Shown here one piece after another: positions 51,817 through 61,833 of a stretch of 64,000 bases of DNA. The DNA lies in the NCBI RefSeq assembly GCF_001937065.1, contig NZ_MOWR01000004.1, positions 62,001-126,000 of the forward strand. Direction: 5' to 3'. Numbering within the stretch: position 1 is the stretch's first letter; every line of letters begins with the position of its first letter. The DNA is from Streptococcus sp. 'caviae' (GTDB lineage Bacteria > Bacillota > Bacilli > Lactobacillales > Streptococcaceae). The notes under the pieces were generated by a model that was not told the origin of the DNA, made no database searches, and saw only the letters and a program-made list of their open reading frames with translations. A program made the position numbers and the translations under genes.

Positions 51817-52409
51817 GCAAGATTATTGGAATTACAGGCGGCATTGCCTCCGGCAAGTCAACGGTTGTGGAGCACATTCGCCGAGCCGGCTATCAGATTA
51901 TTGATGCGGATCAGGTCGTGCATGAGCTGCAAAAAAAGGGAGGCAGACTTTATCAGGCGCTCATTCTTGCCTTTGGGACAGAGATTTTAGCAGCTGATGG
52001 GGAGCTGGACAGACCTAAATTGGCTCAGCTGATTTTTTCCAATAAAGAAAATCAGGAAAAATCTGCCAAGCTGCAAAATCGGATTATCCGTGAGGAATTG
52101 GCCCGCAGGCGTGATGCTTTGGCTGCTAAAGAGCCTCTCTTTTTTATGGATATTCCGCTCCTTTATGAGCTGGACTATCAGGACTGGTTTGATGAAATCT
52201 GGCTAATCTATGTTGATGAGGACAAGCAGCTGGAGCGGCTGATGAAGCGCGATCACTACAGTCTTGATGAGGCGGCTAAACGTCTGGCTGCCCAGATGCC
52301 CTTACAAAATAAAAAGAAATGTGCTCAGGTTATCATTGACAATAATGGCAGCCCGAAAGAGACTCTGCAGCAGCTTCAGGTGCAGTTAAAGCGTTTAGCA
52401 GATGGCTGA
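51813..52409 (+). CDS. coaE: dephospho-CoA kinase
   Basis: The last step of coenzyme A synthesis. ATG 51813 overlaps the mutM stop (ATGA). It has 198 residues, with P-loop [12 protein letters not shown] at 7-18 and DIPLLYE with the later KRDH motif. Linked mutM-coaE is a common streptococcal order. Confidence 0.96.
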   Translation: MSKIIGITGGIASGKSTVVEHIRRAGYQIIDADQVVHELQKKGGRLYQALILAFGTEILAADGELDRPKLAQLIFSNKENQEKSAKLQNRIIREELARRRDALAAKEPLFFMDIPLLYELDYQDWFDEIWLIYVDEDKQLERLMKRDHYSLDEAAKRLAAQMPLQNKKKCAQVIIDNNGSPKETLQQLQVQLKRLADG

Positions 52410-52425
52410 TTGAAAGGAAAAAGCA

Positions 52426-53259
52426 ATGGCTGAAAATTATTTTGAAGACAATCGTGTCAACTGGAATGACCGTGCCCGTCTGCATCAAGAATCAGGCTAC
52501 GGAATTAATGAACTCCTAGAAGACGAAACTTATATCACACCCGAAGTCGCCCAGGATAAGGAGTTAATAGGAGATCTGACGGGCAAAGCTGTTGTCCATC
52601 TCCAGTGCCATCTAGGCACAGATACTGTTAGTCTGGCACGTTTAGGGGTTGAGCGTCTCGTCGGTTTAGACCTTTCTGATGAATCTTTGAAGCGTGCTAA
52701 AGAGCTGGCTGAAAAGGCTAAAGCCGATATTGAATTTATAGAAGCCAATGTCTACGATGCTAGAGAAGCCATCGAGGGAGACTTTGATTTGGTGTATACG
52801 TCCTTGGGTGTCCTGTGCTGGCTGCCAGACATCGCTGCTTGGGGCAGAGTCGTTGCCAGTCTCTTGAAGCCTGGCGGCAGGTTTATCATTCGCGATGACC
52901 ATCCCATGTTTATGACTCTTGGTGAGGACATTAGTCAAGGTTTTAAAATTGAACAGCCTTATTTTGAACAGGCAGAGCCTATGACTTGGGAAGACGAAGG
53001 GTCTTACATCGAAGCAGCTGCGTCTTCAGAAAAAATCCAGCATCCGCGCAATCACCAGTGGAACCATGCACTCAGTGAAATTATTATGGCCTTGATTGAA
53101 GCAGGTTTGCAGATTGATGTGGTTGATGAAAGCAAGCAATCTTCTTGGAATATCTGGCCGGACTTGATGGAAAAACGTTCGGGCGCTTATGTTCTCAAAG
53201 AGGATTCCCAAAACCTGCCCTTGCAGTTTCTCATTGCAGCTCATAAGCCTAAAGGCTAG
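52426..53259 (+). CDS. SAM-dependent methyltransferase
   Basis: A class I methyltransferase, 277 residues. Motif I is VVHLQCHLGTDTVSLARLG (about 52-70), the acidic loop is GLDLSDES, and a post-motif DLVYTSLGVLCWL block follows. The start is AAAGGAAAAAGCAATG. Substrate unknown. It is 16 bp after coaE, probably cotranscribed. Confidence 0.87.
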   Translation: MAENYFEDNRVNWNDRARLHQESGYGINELLEDETYITPEVAQDKELIGDLTGKAVVHLQCHLGTDTVSLARLGVERLVGLDLSDESLKRAKELAEKAKADIEFIEANVYDAREAIEGDFDLVYTSLGVLCWLPDIAAWGRVVASLLKPGGRFIIRDDHPMFMTLGEDISQGFKIEQPYFEQAEPMTWEDEGSYIEAAASSEKIQHPRNHQWNHALSEIIMALIEAGLQIDVVDESKQSSWNIWPDLMEKRSGAYVLKEDSQNLPLQFLIAAHKPKG

Positions 53260-53322
53260 CTGTGAAGGGAAATAAAAACAGTTTCAAATAAGACAGATTG
53301 CTAATCAAAAAAATCCGTTTTG

Positions 53323-53331
53323 TGCTATAAT
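53323..53331 (+). promoter_or_regulatory. pmrA promoter
   Basis: TGCTATAAT extended -10, 53 bp before the GTG start. Confidence 0.62.
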
Positions 53332-53383
53332 AATGAAGCAGTTTAGAGAAAGAAGATGATGAATTATAGAAGCGCAGAGTGTT

Positions 53384-54580
53384 GTGACTGTAAATTGGCG
53401 GCAGAATATGAGAGTCGCTTGGTTTGGCAATTTTCTGACCGGAGCAAGTTTTTCACTGGTTATGCCTTTCATGGCACTTTTTGTGGAAGAGCTGGGCGCT
53501 GATCCGAGCAGAGTGGAATTCTATGCGGGTCTGTCAGTATCACTGTCAGCTCTGGCTTCAGCTCTGGTTGCTCCTATTTGGGGAAAACTGGCTGACCGCT
53601 ATGGGCGTAAGCCCATGATGATTCGGGCCAGTCTGGTTATGGCCTTTACCATGGGAGGCTTGGCCTTTGTTCCCAATGTCTTTTGGTTACTAACGCTAAG
53701 GCTCATCAATGGCGCCTTTGCAGGCTATGTGCCTAATTCTACCGCCTTGATTGCGGGTCAGGCCCCGCAGGAAAAACTAGGCTATGCACTGGGGACGCTG
53801 GCAACGGGAGTTACGGCCGGTACTTTGATTGGCCCTCTTTTGGGCGGTTATTTTGCTGATTTACTAGGCATTCGCAATCTCTTTCTTTTTGTCGGCAGTC
53901 TGCTTTTGCTGCTGAATTTTATGACCATCTTTTTAATTAAGGAAGACTTTACACCGGTTAAAAGAAGCGATGAACTGCCAACCAGAGAACTGCTGAAGCA
54001 GATTAAAAACCGTCAGATCATGGTGGGGCTTTTTGTGACCAGCATGATTATCCAAATTTCAGCTCAGTCCATTGCACCGATTTTAACACTTTACATCCGT
54101 CATCTGGGTCAGACCGACAACCTCATGTTTGTATCAGGCCTGATTGTATCCAGCATGGGATTTTCCAGCATGCTATCCAGCTCTTTTCTGGGGAAAGTCG
54201 GGGATCGTATCGGCAACCACCGTCTCTTGCTGGCCGCCCTTTTTTACAGTTTTTGCATGTATATTTCTTTTGCTCATGCCAAAACGCCTCTGCAGCTGGG
54301 GCTGCTTCGCTTCATGTACGGCTTTGGAACAGGAGCCTTGATGCCCAGTGTCAACTCTCTCTTGACCAAGATTACTCCTAAGGAAGGAATTTCACGTATT
54401 TTTAGCTACAATCAGATGTTTACCAATATGGGGCAGGTCATCGGGCCTTTTATTGGATCGAGCGTGGCTGCAGGACTGGGATATGACTGGGTCTTTTATG
54501 TGACCAGTCTGATTGTCTTCGTTAATTTCTCTTGGAGCCTCATCAATTTTAGACATTATTTGAAAGTTAAGGAAATTTAG
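53384..54580 (+). CDS. pmrA: MFS multidrug efflux transporter, PmrA family
   Basis: A 12-helix major facilitator closely like pneumococcal PmrA (fluoroquinolone/dye efflux). It has 398 residues. The GTG start gives [20 protein letters not shown], the family start. The cytoplasmic loop [16 protein letters not shown] between helices 2 and 3 is the MFS motif A. rpmG overlaps its stop by one base. Confidence 0.92.
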   Translation: MTVNWRQNMRVAWFGNFLTGASFSLVMPFMALFVEELGADPSRVEFYAGLSVSLSALASALVAPIWGKLADRYGRKPMMIRASLVMAFTMGGLAFVPNVFWLLTLRLINGAFAGYVPNSTALIAGQAPQEKLGYALGTLATGVTAGTLIGPLLGGYFADLLGIRNLFLFVGSLLLLLNFMTIFLIKEDFTPVKRSDELPTRELLKQIKNRQIMVGLFVTSMIIQISAQSIAPILTLYIRHLGQTDNLMFVSGLIVSSMGFSSMLSSSFLGKVGDRIGNHRLLLAALFYSFCMYISFAHAKTPLQLGLLRFMYGFGTGALMPSVNSLLTKITPKEGISRIFSYNQMFTNMGQVIGPFIGSSVAAGLGYDWVFYVTSLIVFVNFSWSLINFRHYLKVKEI

Positions 54581-54726
54581 TGCGTATTAAGATTCATTTA
54601 CAGTGTTCGAGCTGCGGCAGCAAGAATTATCTGACCAGCAAAAATAAGCAAAATCACCCTGAAAAAATTCAAGTGCTCAAGTACTGTCCCAAGGAAAGAA
54701 AAGTAACCCTGCATGTTGAATCTTAG
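54580..54726 (+). CDS. rpmG: 50S ribosomal protein L33
   Basis: A 48-residue ribosomal protein that starts with GTG 54580 overlapping the pmrA stop. It begins [20 protein letters not shown] and ends [17 protein letters not shown]. The zinc ribbon keeps only the CxxC pair and one later Cys, the streptococcal form. AAGGAAATTTA precedes the start. Confidence 0.92.
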   Translation: MRIKIHLQCSSCGSKNYLTSKNKQNHPEKIQVLKYCPKERKVTLHVES

Positions 54727-54774
54727 CAGGAAATATGTTAGAATGGCTAAGATGACAGTGGAGGAAGTAAGTAC

Positions 54775-55011
54775 ATGTACAAGTTTTTATTAACAGCACT
54801 TCTGGTTTTATCTTTTATTTTGATAATTGCGATTTTTATGCAGCCGCAAAAAAATCCCAGCAGCAATGTTTTTGATAACAGCGGATCGGAAGCTTTGTTT
54901 GAACGTACGAAAGCTCGGGGCTTTGAAGCCTTTATGCAGCGCTTTACAGCGGTTCTAGTCTTCTTTTGGCTGGCAATTGCCTTGGCGCTTGCGATTTTAT
55001 CAAGTAAATAA
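54775..55011 (+). CDS. secG: preprotein translocase subunit SecG
   Basis: The third core subunit of the SecYEG channel. It has 78 residues with two transmembrane helices (about 5-22 and 58-76) and the conserved loop MQPQKNPSSNVFDNSGSEAL. GGAGG 8-10 nt before ATG. It precedes rnr, a conserved secG-rnr-smpB order. Confidence 0.92.
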   Translation: MYKFLLTALLVLSFILIIAIFMQPQKNPSSNVFDNSGSEALFERTKARGFEAFMQRFTAVLVFFWLAIALALAILSSK

Positions 55012-55070
55012 AAAGTGAGCTTGACCTGGTCTGGCTTATTTTTTTTGAAACAAACAATCAAGGAAAGAAA

Positions 55071-57413
55071 ATGAAAGAAAAAATTATTAATTATTTGCAG
55101 GAGAAGGGCAAATCAAGCGTTGATGACCTGGCCAGCAGCCTAAATATGGCCGGTGCGAAAAAATTCCCTTCGCTGATTAAGGCCATTTCCAGTCTTGAAA
55201 GCAAGGGAAAACTGCGCTTTGAGCGAGACGGGAGCATCTCACTGAGGAAACAAACAGAAAAGAAAGACCAGATTACCGTTAAGGGGATTTTTCGGGCTAA
55301 CAAGGCAGGCTTTGGCTTTGTGACTGTTGATGAGGCAGAAGAGGATCTTTTTGTCGGCCGCAACGATACCGGTTATGCCATTGACGGTGATACGGTTGAA
55401 GTGGTCATTAAAAAGGTAGCTGACCGTCTGAAAGGAACGGCAGCAGAAGCGCGTGTGGTTAGGATTGCTGAGCACAGCTTGAAGACTGTTGTCGGCCGCT
55501 TCGTTTTAGATGATGAAAAACCGCGTTATGCCGGTTATATTAAGAGCAAAAATCAAAAAATCAGCCAAAAAATTTACATCAAAAAAGAACCCATTGCTTT
55601 AGACGGTACTGAAATTATCAAGGTTGCTATTGATAAGTACCCTACACGGGGCCATGATTATTTTGTTGCCAGTGTCCGTGATATTGTGGGCCATCAAGAT
55701 GATGTGGGCATAGATGTCTTGGAAATTTTAGAGTCCATGGATATTGTGTCAGCATTTCCCGATGCCGTTTTAGCAGAAGCTGAGGCTATTGCAGAAAAGC
55801 CGAGCAGCAAAGATTTTATTGGTCGCCTTGATCTGCGCGATGAGATCACCTTTACCATTGACGGGGCTGATGCTAAGGATTTGGATGATGCGGTTCATAT
55901 CAAACTGCTGGATAACGGCAACTTTGAGCTTGGCGTGCATATTGCGGATGTTTCTTATTATGTTAAGGAAGGCTCCGCCTTGGATCGCGAAGCCCTGGCC
56001 AGAGGAACCAGTGTCTATGTGACAGACCGAGTGGTTCCCATGCTGCCTGAGCGGCTGTCAAACGGCATCTGCTCTCTCAATCCCAATCTTGACCGCCTGA
56101 CCCAGTCGGCCATTATGGAAATTGATAAACAAGGGCATGTTGTTCGCTACCAAATCACCCAGACAGTCATCAAGACAGCCTTTCGCATGACTTACAGCGA
56201 TGTCAATCAGATTATCAGCGGTGATAGGGAGCTGACAGAGAAATACAGCAAGATTGTGCCCTCTATCCATTATATGGTGACCCTGCACAAGATTTTAGAG
56301 AAAATGCGTGAGAAACGCGGAGCTCTCAACTTTGACACCTCAGAGGCTAAAATTTTGGTCAATGATAAAGGTGTTCCTCTGGATGTTGTGCTGCGCCGGC
56401 GCGGGATTGCCGAACGCATGATTGAATCTTTCATGCTGGCTGCCAATGAATGCGTGGCTGAGCATTTTGCTAAGAAAGAGCTGCCTTTTATCTATCGGAT
56501 TCACGAGGAACCCAAGGCTGAAAAGATACAGCAGTTTATGGATCATGCCAGCATTTTTGGTGTCAGCATCCGAGGCACCGCTAATAACATCAGTCAGGCA
56601 GCTCTGCAGGACTTTATGAAAAAAATGGAAGGTCAGCCCGGCAGTGAAGTGCTCTCAATGATGCTGCTGCGCTCCATGCAGCAGGCGCGGTATTCAGAGC
56701 ACAATCACGGCCATTACGGTTTGGCTGCTGAGTTTTATACGCATTTTACCAGCCCGATTCGCCGCTATCCCGACCTTTTGGTGCAGCGCCTGGTGCGCGA
56801 ATATGACAGACCAAATGCTGAAAAAATAGAGCATTTTGCTGAGCGGATTCCTGAAATTGCGGCACAAAGCAGCAGTCTGGAACGCCGGGCGGTTGATGCT
56901 GAACGCGCTGTTGAGGCTATGAAAAAAGCTGAATACATGGAAAATTATCTGGGACAAGAGTTTGAAGGTGTCGTATCCAGTGTTGTTAAATTTGGCCTCT
57001 TTGTAGAGCTGCCAAATACTATTGAGGGGCTCATTCATGTAACAACTCTGCCGGAATTCTATCATTTTAATGAACGCAGCCTCAGCCTTCAAGGGGAAAA
57101 ATCCGGTACCGTTTTCCGTGTCGGCCAGAAAATAAAAGTGAAAGTGATCAAGGCTGACAAAGCAACCGGCGATATAGATTTTGACTATATCCCCAGTGAT
57201 AATGATGTTGTTGAGAAGGTTTCACAGGCGAAAAAGGGTAAGCCGCGTCGTTCACGCCCAAGTGGCGACAGCAGCTCAACAACCGCTAAGCGCAGCAGGA
57301 AATCGGCTCTTTCACAAAAGAAGTCAAAAAAGAAAAAGCCTTTTTACAAAGAGGCAGTGAAGAAAGGAGGCAAGCATGGCAAAGGGGCAGGGAAACGTCG
57401 TCGCACAAAATAA
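55071..57413 (+). CDS. rnr: ribonuclease R
   Basis: A 3'-5' exoribonuclease that degrades structured RNA and, with SmpB-tmRNA, non-stop mRNAs. It has 780 residues: an N-terminal winged helix, cold-shock domains, the RNB domain with [16 protein letters not shown], an S1 domain (about 625-705) and a Lys/Arg-rich tail ending [11 protein letters not shown]. The 3' end overlaps smpB by 38 bp. Confidence 0.96.
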   Translation: MKEKIINYLQEKGKSSVDDLASSLNMAGAKKFPSLIKAISSLESKGKLRFERDGSISLRKQTEKKDQITVKGIFRANKAGFGFVTVDEAEEDLFVGRNDTGYAIDGDTVEVVIKKVADRLKGTAAEARVVRIAEHSLKTVVGRFVLDDEKPRYAGYIKSKNQKISQKIYIKKEPIALDGTEIIKVAIDKYPTRGHDYFVASVRDIVGHQDDVGIDVLEILESMDIVSAFPDAVLAEAEAIAEKPSSKDFIGRLDLRDEITFTIDGADAKDLDDAVHIKLLDNGNFELGVHIADVSYYVKEGSALDREALARGTSVYVTDRVVPMLPERLSNGICSLNPNLDRLTQSAIMEIDKQGHVVRYQITQTVIKTAFRMTYSDVNQIISGDRELTEKYSKIVPSIHYMVTLHKILEKMREKRGALNFDTSEAKILVNDKGVPLDVVLRRRGIAERMIESFMLAANECVAEHFAKKELPFIYRIHEEPKAEKIQQFMDHASIFGVSIRGTANNISQAALQDFMKKMEGQPGSEVLSMMLLRSMQQARYSEHNHGHYGLAAEFYTHFTSPIRRYPDLLVQRLVREYDRPNAEKIEHFAERIPEIAAQSSSLERRAVDAERAVEAMKKAEYMENYLGQEFEGVVSSVVKFGLFVELPNTIEGLIHVTTLPEFYHFNERSLSLQGEKSGTVFRVGQKIKVKVIKADKATGDIDFDYIPSDNDVVEKVSQAKKGKPRRSRPSGDSSSTTAKRSRKSALSQKKSKKKKPFYKEAVKKGGKHGKGAGKRRRTK

Positions 57414-57846
57414 GAAAGCGCGGCACGATTATGAGATTTTAGAAACCTACGAGGCCGGACTTGTGCTGACGGGAACTGAGATCAAAAGTGTGCGGGCAGC
57501 CAGAATAACGCTTAAAGACGGTTTTGCCCAGATCAAAAACGGTGAGGCTTGGCTGAACAATGTTCACATTACACCCTATGAGCAGGGCAATATTTGGAAT
57601 CAGGATCCCGACCGCACGCGCAAGCTCCTGCTGAAAAAGAAAGAGCTTGCCAAGCTGGAAAATGAGCTGAAAGGCTCAGGAATGACCTTGGTTCCTCTTA
57701 AGGTCTATCTCAAAAATGGCTTTGCCAAGGTTTTGCTGGGTCTGGCAAAAGGGAAGCACGACTATGATAAGCGCGAAACCATCAAGCGCCGCGAGCAGGA
57801 AAGAAATATTAAGCGTATCATGAAGAATGTCAACATGCGGGCTTAA
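57376..57846 (+). CDS. smpB: SsrA-binding protein SmpB
   Basis: It escorts tmRNA to stalled ribosomes. It has 156 residues, with [20 protein letters not shown] and the C-terminal [14 protein letters not shown] helix. ATG 57376, 6 nt after AAAGGAGG, lies inside rnr. The terminator follows 30 bp downstream. Confidence 0.97.
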   Translation: MAKGQGNVVAQNKKARHDYEILETYEAGLVLTGTEIKSVRAARITLKDGFAQIKNGEAWLNNVHITPYEQGNIWNQDPDRTRKLLLKKKELAKLENELKGSGMTLVPLKVYLKNGFAKVLLGLAKGKHDYDKRETIKRREQERNIKRIMKNVNMRA

Positions 57847-57876
57847 TAGATCTTATCATTAACATCGTTTCTATTT

Positions 57877-57926
57877 AAAAAAGCGAGAGATGTCTTCCTT
57901 TCAGGAATTGACTCTCCCGCTTTTTT
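57877..57926. terminator. terminator after smpB, shared with gloA
   Basis: AAAAAAGCGAGAG and CTCTCCCGCTTTTTT, a near-perfect stem with a bulge and A/T flanks, between convergent genes. Confidence 0.7.
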
Positions 57927-57934
57927 CTTTGGTC

Positions 57935-58324
57935 TTAAGCATTAAATTTTTTTAAATCGATAATTTCAATTTTGTAACCATCTGGGTCTGTGATAAAATA
58001 GTACATCTTTGGTCTTCCGGGCAGACCTGACAGATCGGTCACGGTATAGCCCGCTTCTTTATGAGCCTTGTGGCTGCCTTCCAGATCATCGACCCCAACA
58101 GCAATATGGCCGTAGCCGTTGCCCAAATCGTAGGCTTCATGGTCGTAGTTGTAGGTCAGCTCTAATTCATAATCAGGGTCATCATCTAAAGCCAGATAAA
58201 CAATCGTAAATTTATGCTCTGGAAAATCTCTGCGGCGGGCTTCTTTAAAGCCGAGTGCGTCTTGATAGAATTTAAGTGAAGCGTCTAAGTCCTTAACGCG
58301 GACACAGGTATGTAAAAATTTCAT
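57935..58324 (-). CDS. gloA: lactoylglutathione lyase (glyoxalase I)
   Basis: It converts the methylglyoxal-thiol hemithioacetal to S-lactoylglutathione. It has 129 residues of the VOC fold, with metal ligands expected at His5, Glu in the ELELTYNYD block, His in GYGHIAVGVDD and Glu in DPDGYKIEIID. It is downstream of the nitroreductase gene on the minus strand (59 bp gap). The glutathione link with YqjG at 25 kb is worth noting. Confidence 0.92.
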   Translation of the reverse strand: MKFLHTCVRVKDLDASLKFYQDALGFKEARRRDFPEHKFTIVYLALDDDPDYELELTYNYDHEAYDLGNGYGHIAVGVDDLEGSHKAHKEAGYTVTDLSGLPGRPKMYYFITDPDGYKIEIIDLKKFNA

Positions 58325-58383
58325 AAGTATTTCCTTTCTTTAATTAAGGGTTAAGCTGTTTTAGTCAAACAGAAAAACTGCTG

Positions 58384-59055
58384 TTACTTAGGCCAAGTAA
58401 TGACTTCTTCGCGCGGCTTGCGTGATCTAGGATGTTTAGGGTCCCGCAGGCGGTAGCCAAAGGAAATCATATTGGCAATGCCTTCGGTTTGAGGATTGAT
58501 AAGACCGGCTTGGCTTAAGATATGATTGGCCTTGTCATAATCAAATCCTTCGATTGGACAGGAGTCAATGCCAATCATGCTGGCCGCGGTCATCATATTG
58601 CCCATGGCAATGTAAGTCTGCTTAGCAGCCCAGTCAAACAAAGCACGCTCGCTGTCCAGCTTCAAATCACTTTCCTGGAAAGACTGATAGAGCTTGAGAC
58701 GGGCATCCAAGCCTTCCCCCTCTTTTATCCCGCGGCGGATCAGGCTTTGACGGATATTTTCCGAATCATAGCGGACGTCTTTGCTGGCTATGGACAGGAC
58801 AAAATGGCTGGCTGTTTCCAGCTGGTACTTAGCTCCCCAAGCAATTTCTTTGAGCTGCTTTTTGACCTGCTCATCTTCCAAAACGATAAAGCGCCAAGGT
58901 TCAAGGCCGATAGAAGACGGGCTGAGCCAGGCCGTATCAAGGATAAATTCCATGTCTTCTTTGGGAATCTTCTGGTCATTATAAACCCGTACGGCAACAC
59001 GGTGATCAAAAGCTTGACGGACTTGTTTTTTAATGTCTTCTTTAGTCATAGTCAA
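58384..59055 (-). CDS. NAD(P)H-dependent nitroreductase family oxidoreductase
   Basis: An FMN-binding oxidoreductase of the nitroreductase family. It has 223 residues; the N-terminal RVAVRVYNDQKIPKEDMEFIL with the WLSPSSIGLEPWRF flavin-binding loop, and the later TYIAMGNMMTAASMIGID, are typical. It can reduce quinones or nitro compounds. The start is ATG 59055 or ATG 59049 (MTMTKED). It is the first gene of a minus-strand pair with gloA, suggesting electrophile detoxification. Confidence 0.9.
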   Translation of the reverse strand: MTMTKEDIKKQVRQAFDHRVAVRVYNDQKIPKEDMEFILDTAWLSPSSIGLEPWRFIVLEDEQVKKQLKEIAWGAKYQLETASHFVLSIASKDVRYDSENIRQSLIRRGIKEGEGLDARLKLYQSFQESDLKLDSERALFDWAAKQTYIAMGNMMTAASMIGIDSCPIEGFDYDKANHILSQAGLINPQTEGIANMISFGYRLRDPKHPRSRKPREEVITWPK

Positions 59056-59172
59056 TGTCTCCTTAGTTTGATAAATTTATCATACCATAATTTATGAAAA
59101 TAGGGGGAAAGAGTCCCTAACAATTTTTGCAGATGCCAATTTCAATTAACCTTGGATGCAGCTGCAAATGAC

Positions 59173-59197
59173 AATTTCCTTAGCCTTTAAGGAAATT
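59173..59197. repeat. inverted repeat upstream of celA
   Basis: AATTTCCTTA (59173-59182) and TAAGGAAATT (59188-59197) form perfect 10-bp arms with a 5-base gap. It is placed about 20 bp before the cre site. It may be an operator or a short terminator for an upstream read-through transcript. Confidence 0.5.
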
Positions 59198-59214
59198 TTC
59201 TCTATGGTTAATAT

Positions 59215-59233
59215 TGAAACCGTTTGCTAAAAT
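59215..59233 (+). promoter_or_regulatory. celA cre site over the -10
   Basis: TGAAACCGTTTGCT (59215-59228) fits the CcpA cre consensus TGNAANCGNWNNCW at every defined position. It runs into the -10 TAAAAT (59228-59233). CcpA would block transcription with glucose present. AGGAGG precedes the ATG. Confidence 0.85.
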
Positions 59234-59246
59234 AGAAATAAACTAA

Positions 59247-60701
<1,455 letters not shown>

Positions 60702-60781
60702 TATATTAGTTGGCAGGAATAATAAGCGGGAGGCATGGGGAAAAGGGTTCATAGCTGTTAGAAGAAAGTCAGGTGAATTTT

Positions 60782-61117
60782 ATGTGGAATACTGTTCTAG
60801 AAATTTTATCTGCAATTGCTATTATGGCTTTGTTATTCTATCTTATTTTGAAGGTGAGAAAGAAAACCATAACTCCTACCTATCAAGGTAAAAATGGCAA
60901 GCCGGCCAGCACTTACTTTATTAGTTTTAAGGGAGTTGAGAAACCGAATATTCGTCAAAATCAGAATATTATGGCTGTTTTAGCGATTAAATTTGAAACT
61001 CCCGACGGCTTTGCAGTAGCCTCAACAATCAATGATGTCAAATTACGGGAATTACTCGTGCAGGAATATCAACTGAAGCTTAAAAATGTTATCGTAACTT
61101 TCCGTCAGTTGGTATAG
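60782..61117 (+). CDS. membrane-anchored hypothetical protein in the cel locus
   Basis: Family not recognised. ATG 60782 is preferred (AGGTG 7 nt upstream) over GTG 60773. It has 111 residues: one N-terminal transmembrane helix (about 5-24, VLEILSAIAIMALLFYLILK), then a basic and beta-rich extracytoplasmic or cytoplasmic domain. It lies between celA and celB; no cel function is known for it. Confidence 0.65.
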   Translation: MWNTVLEILSAIAIMALLFYLILKVRKKTITPTYQGKNGKPASTYFISFKGVEKPNIRQNQNIMAVLAIKFETPDGFAVASTINDVKLRELLVQEYQLKLKNVIVTFRQLV

Positions 61118-61202
61118 ATTGTTTAGCAGGCCTGATGCTGAGCTATTTGACCGCTGTCCATGTAAAGGGCAGCTTGATGAGCTTATTTTATTTCAAGATT
61201 AT

Positions 61203-61230
61203 AGAGCCGGGCAGTTAAGCCCGGCTTTAT
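61203..61230 (+). terminator. terminator before celB
   Basis: GCCGGGC and GCCCGGC around a six-base loop, followed by TTTAT. Confidence 0.82.
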
Positions 61231-61345
61231 AGTTATGCAGCTGAAACATTTTGCTTCAGGCAGGTAGGAAGAAAGCAGCAGCTCCTTGAAGAAAAGATTA
61301 CAGCAGCCAAGCTTTCCGCCTATTCTTAGTTCATTTGCCGATCAT

Positions 61346-61434
61346 TACGGAAAAGATAATTATTAAGGTAGAGTTATTTCCGTAATGATACGGAAATATT
61401 ATCCATGGATAATGTAAACGAATACAAATATAAT
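61346..61434 (+). promoter_or_regulatory. celB promoter with a palindromic operator
   Basis: -10 TATAAT (61429-61434) with a weak -35 TGGATA (61406-61411, 17 bp). A perfect inverted repeat, arms ATTTCCGTA and TACGGAAAT with a 4-base spacer (61376-61397), lies just upstream of the -35. An extra half site TACGGAAA is at 61346-61353, 43 bp (four turns) before the second arm. These suit an activator, presumably CelR. Confidence 0.72.
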
Positions 61435-61468
61435 AGAGTTACAGAAAAAATATTTGGAGGAAACAATT

Positions 61469-61786
61469 ATGGCAAAACAAGCTTTAATTATCTGTGCAGG
61501 AGGCATGTCATCTTCGATGATTGCTAAAAAAACGATGGCTCTTCTTCAGGAACAAGGTGAAGATATTGAAATGGATGCAGTCGGCGTTCCGGAAGGACAA
61601 AAACGCATTGAGGCAGATAAATACAATCTTTATCTTGTAAGTCCTCAAACAAAAATGAACTTCAAACAGCTGGCAGATGCGGCTGAAAAGAAAAACAAAC
61701 CAATCGTGCAAATTCCGCCGCAAGCCTATATTCCAATCCCTATGGGAATCGAAAAAATGGCACAGCTGGTTAAAGATAATATCTGA
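61469..61786 (+). CDS. celB: PTS cellobiose-type EIIB
   Basis: It transfers phosphate from EIIA to the sugar via EIIC. The start is ATG 61469 (TTGGAGG upstream), giving 105 residues. The phospho-acceptor Cys9 is in LIICAGGMSSSMIAKK. It is the first gene of the celB-celR-celC run. Confidence 0.95.
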   Translation: MAKQALIICAGGMSSSMIAKKTMALLQEQGEDIEMDAVGVPEGQKRIEADKYNLYLVSPQTKMNFKQLADAAEKKNKPIVQIPPQAYIPIPMGIEKMAQLVKDNI

Positions 61787-61833
61787 AATGGCGGCAGTAT
61801 AGTTATTCCTAGAGCAGAATAAGGAGGGTAATT

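Larger units (their letters stand above)
61118..61468. other. 351-bp region upstream of celB
   Basis: It contains a terminator (61203-61230), then the celB operator region with a 22-bp palindrome and promoter. No other gene is seen. Confidence 0.65.

Noticed and set aside
55091-57092. Several ORFs opposite rnr
   Set aside because: They are shadows of the rnr coding frame.
58522-59097. Plus-strand 191-codon ORF opposite the nitroreductase
   Set aside because: It is the complement of a clear flavoprotein gene, with no independent motifs or ribosome binding site.
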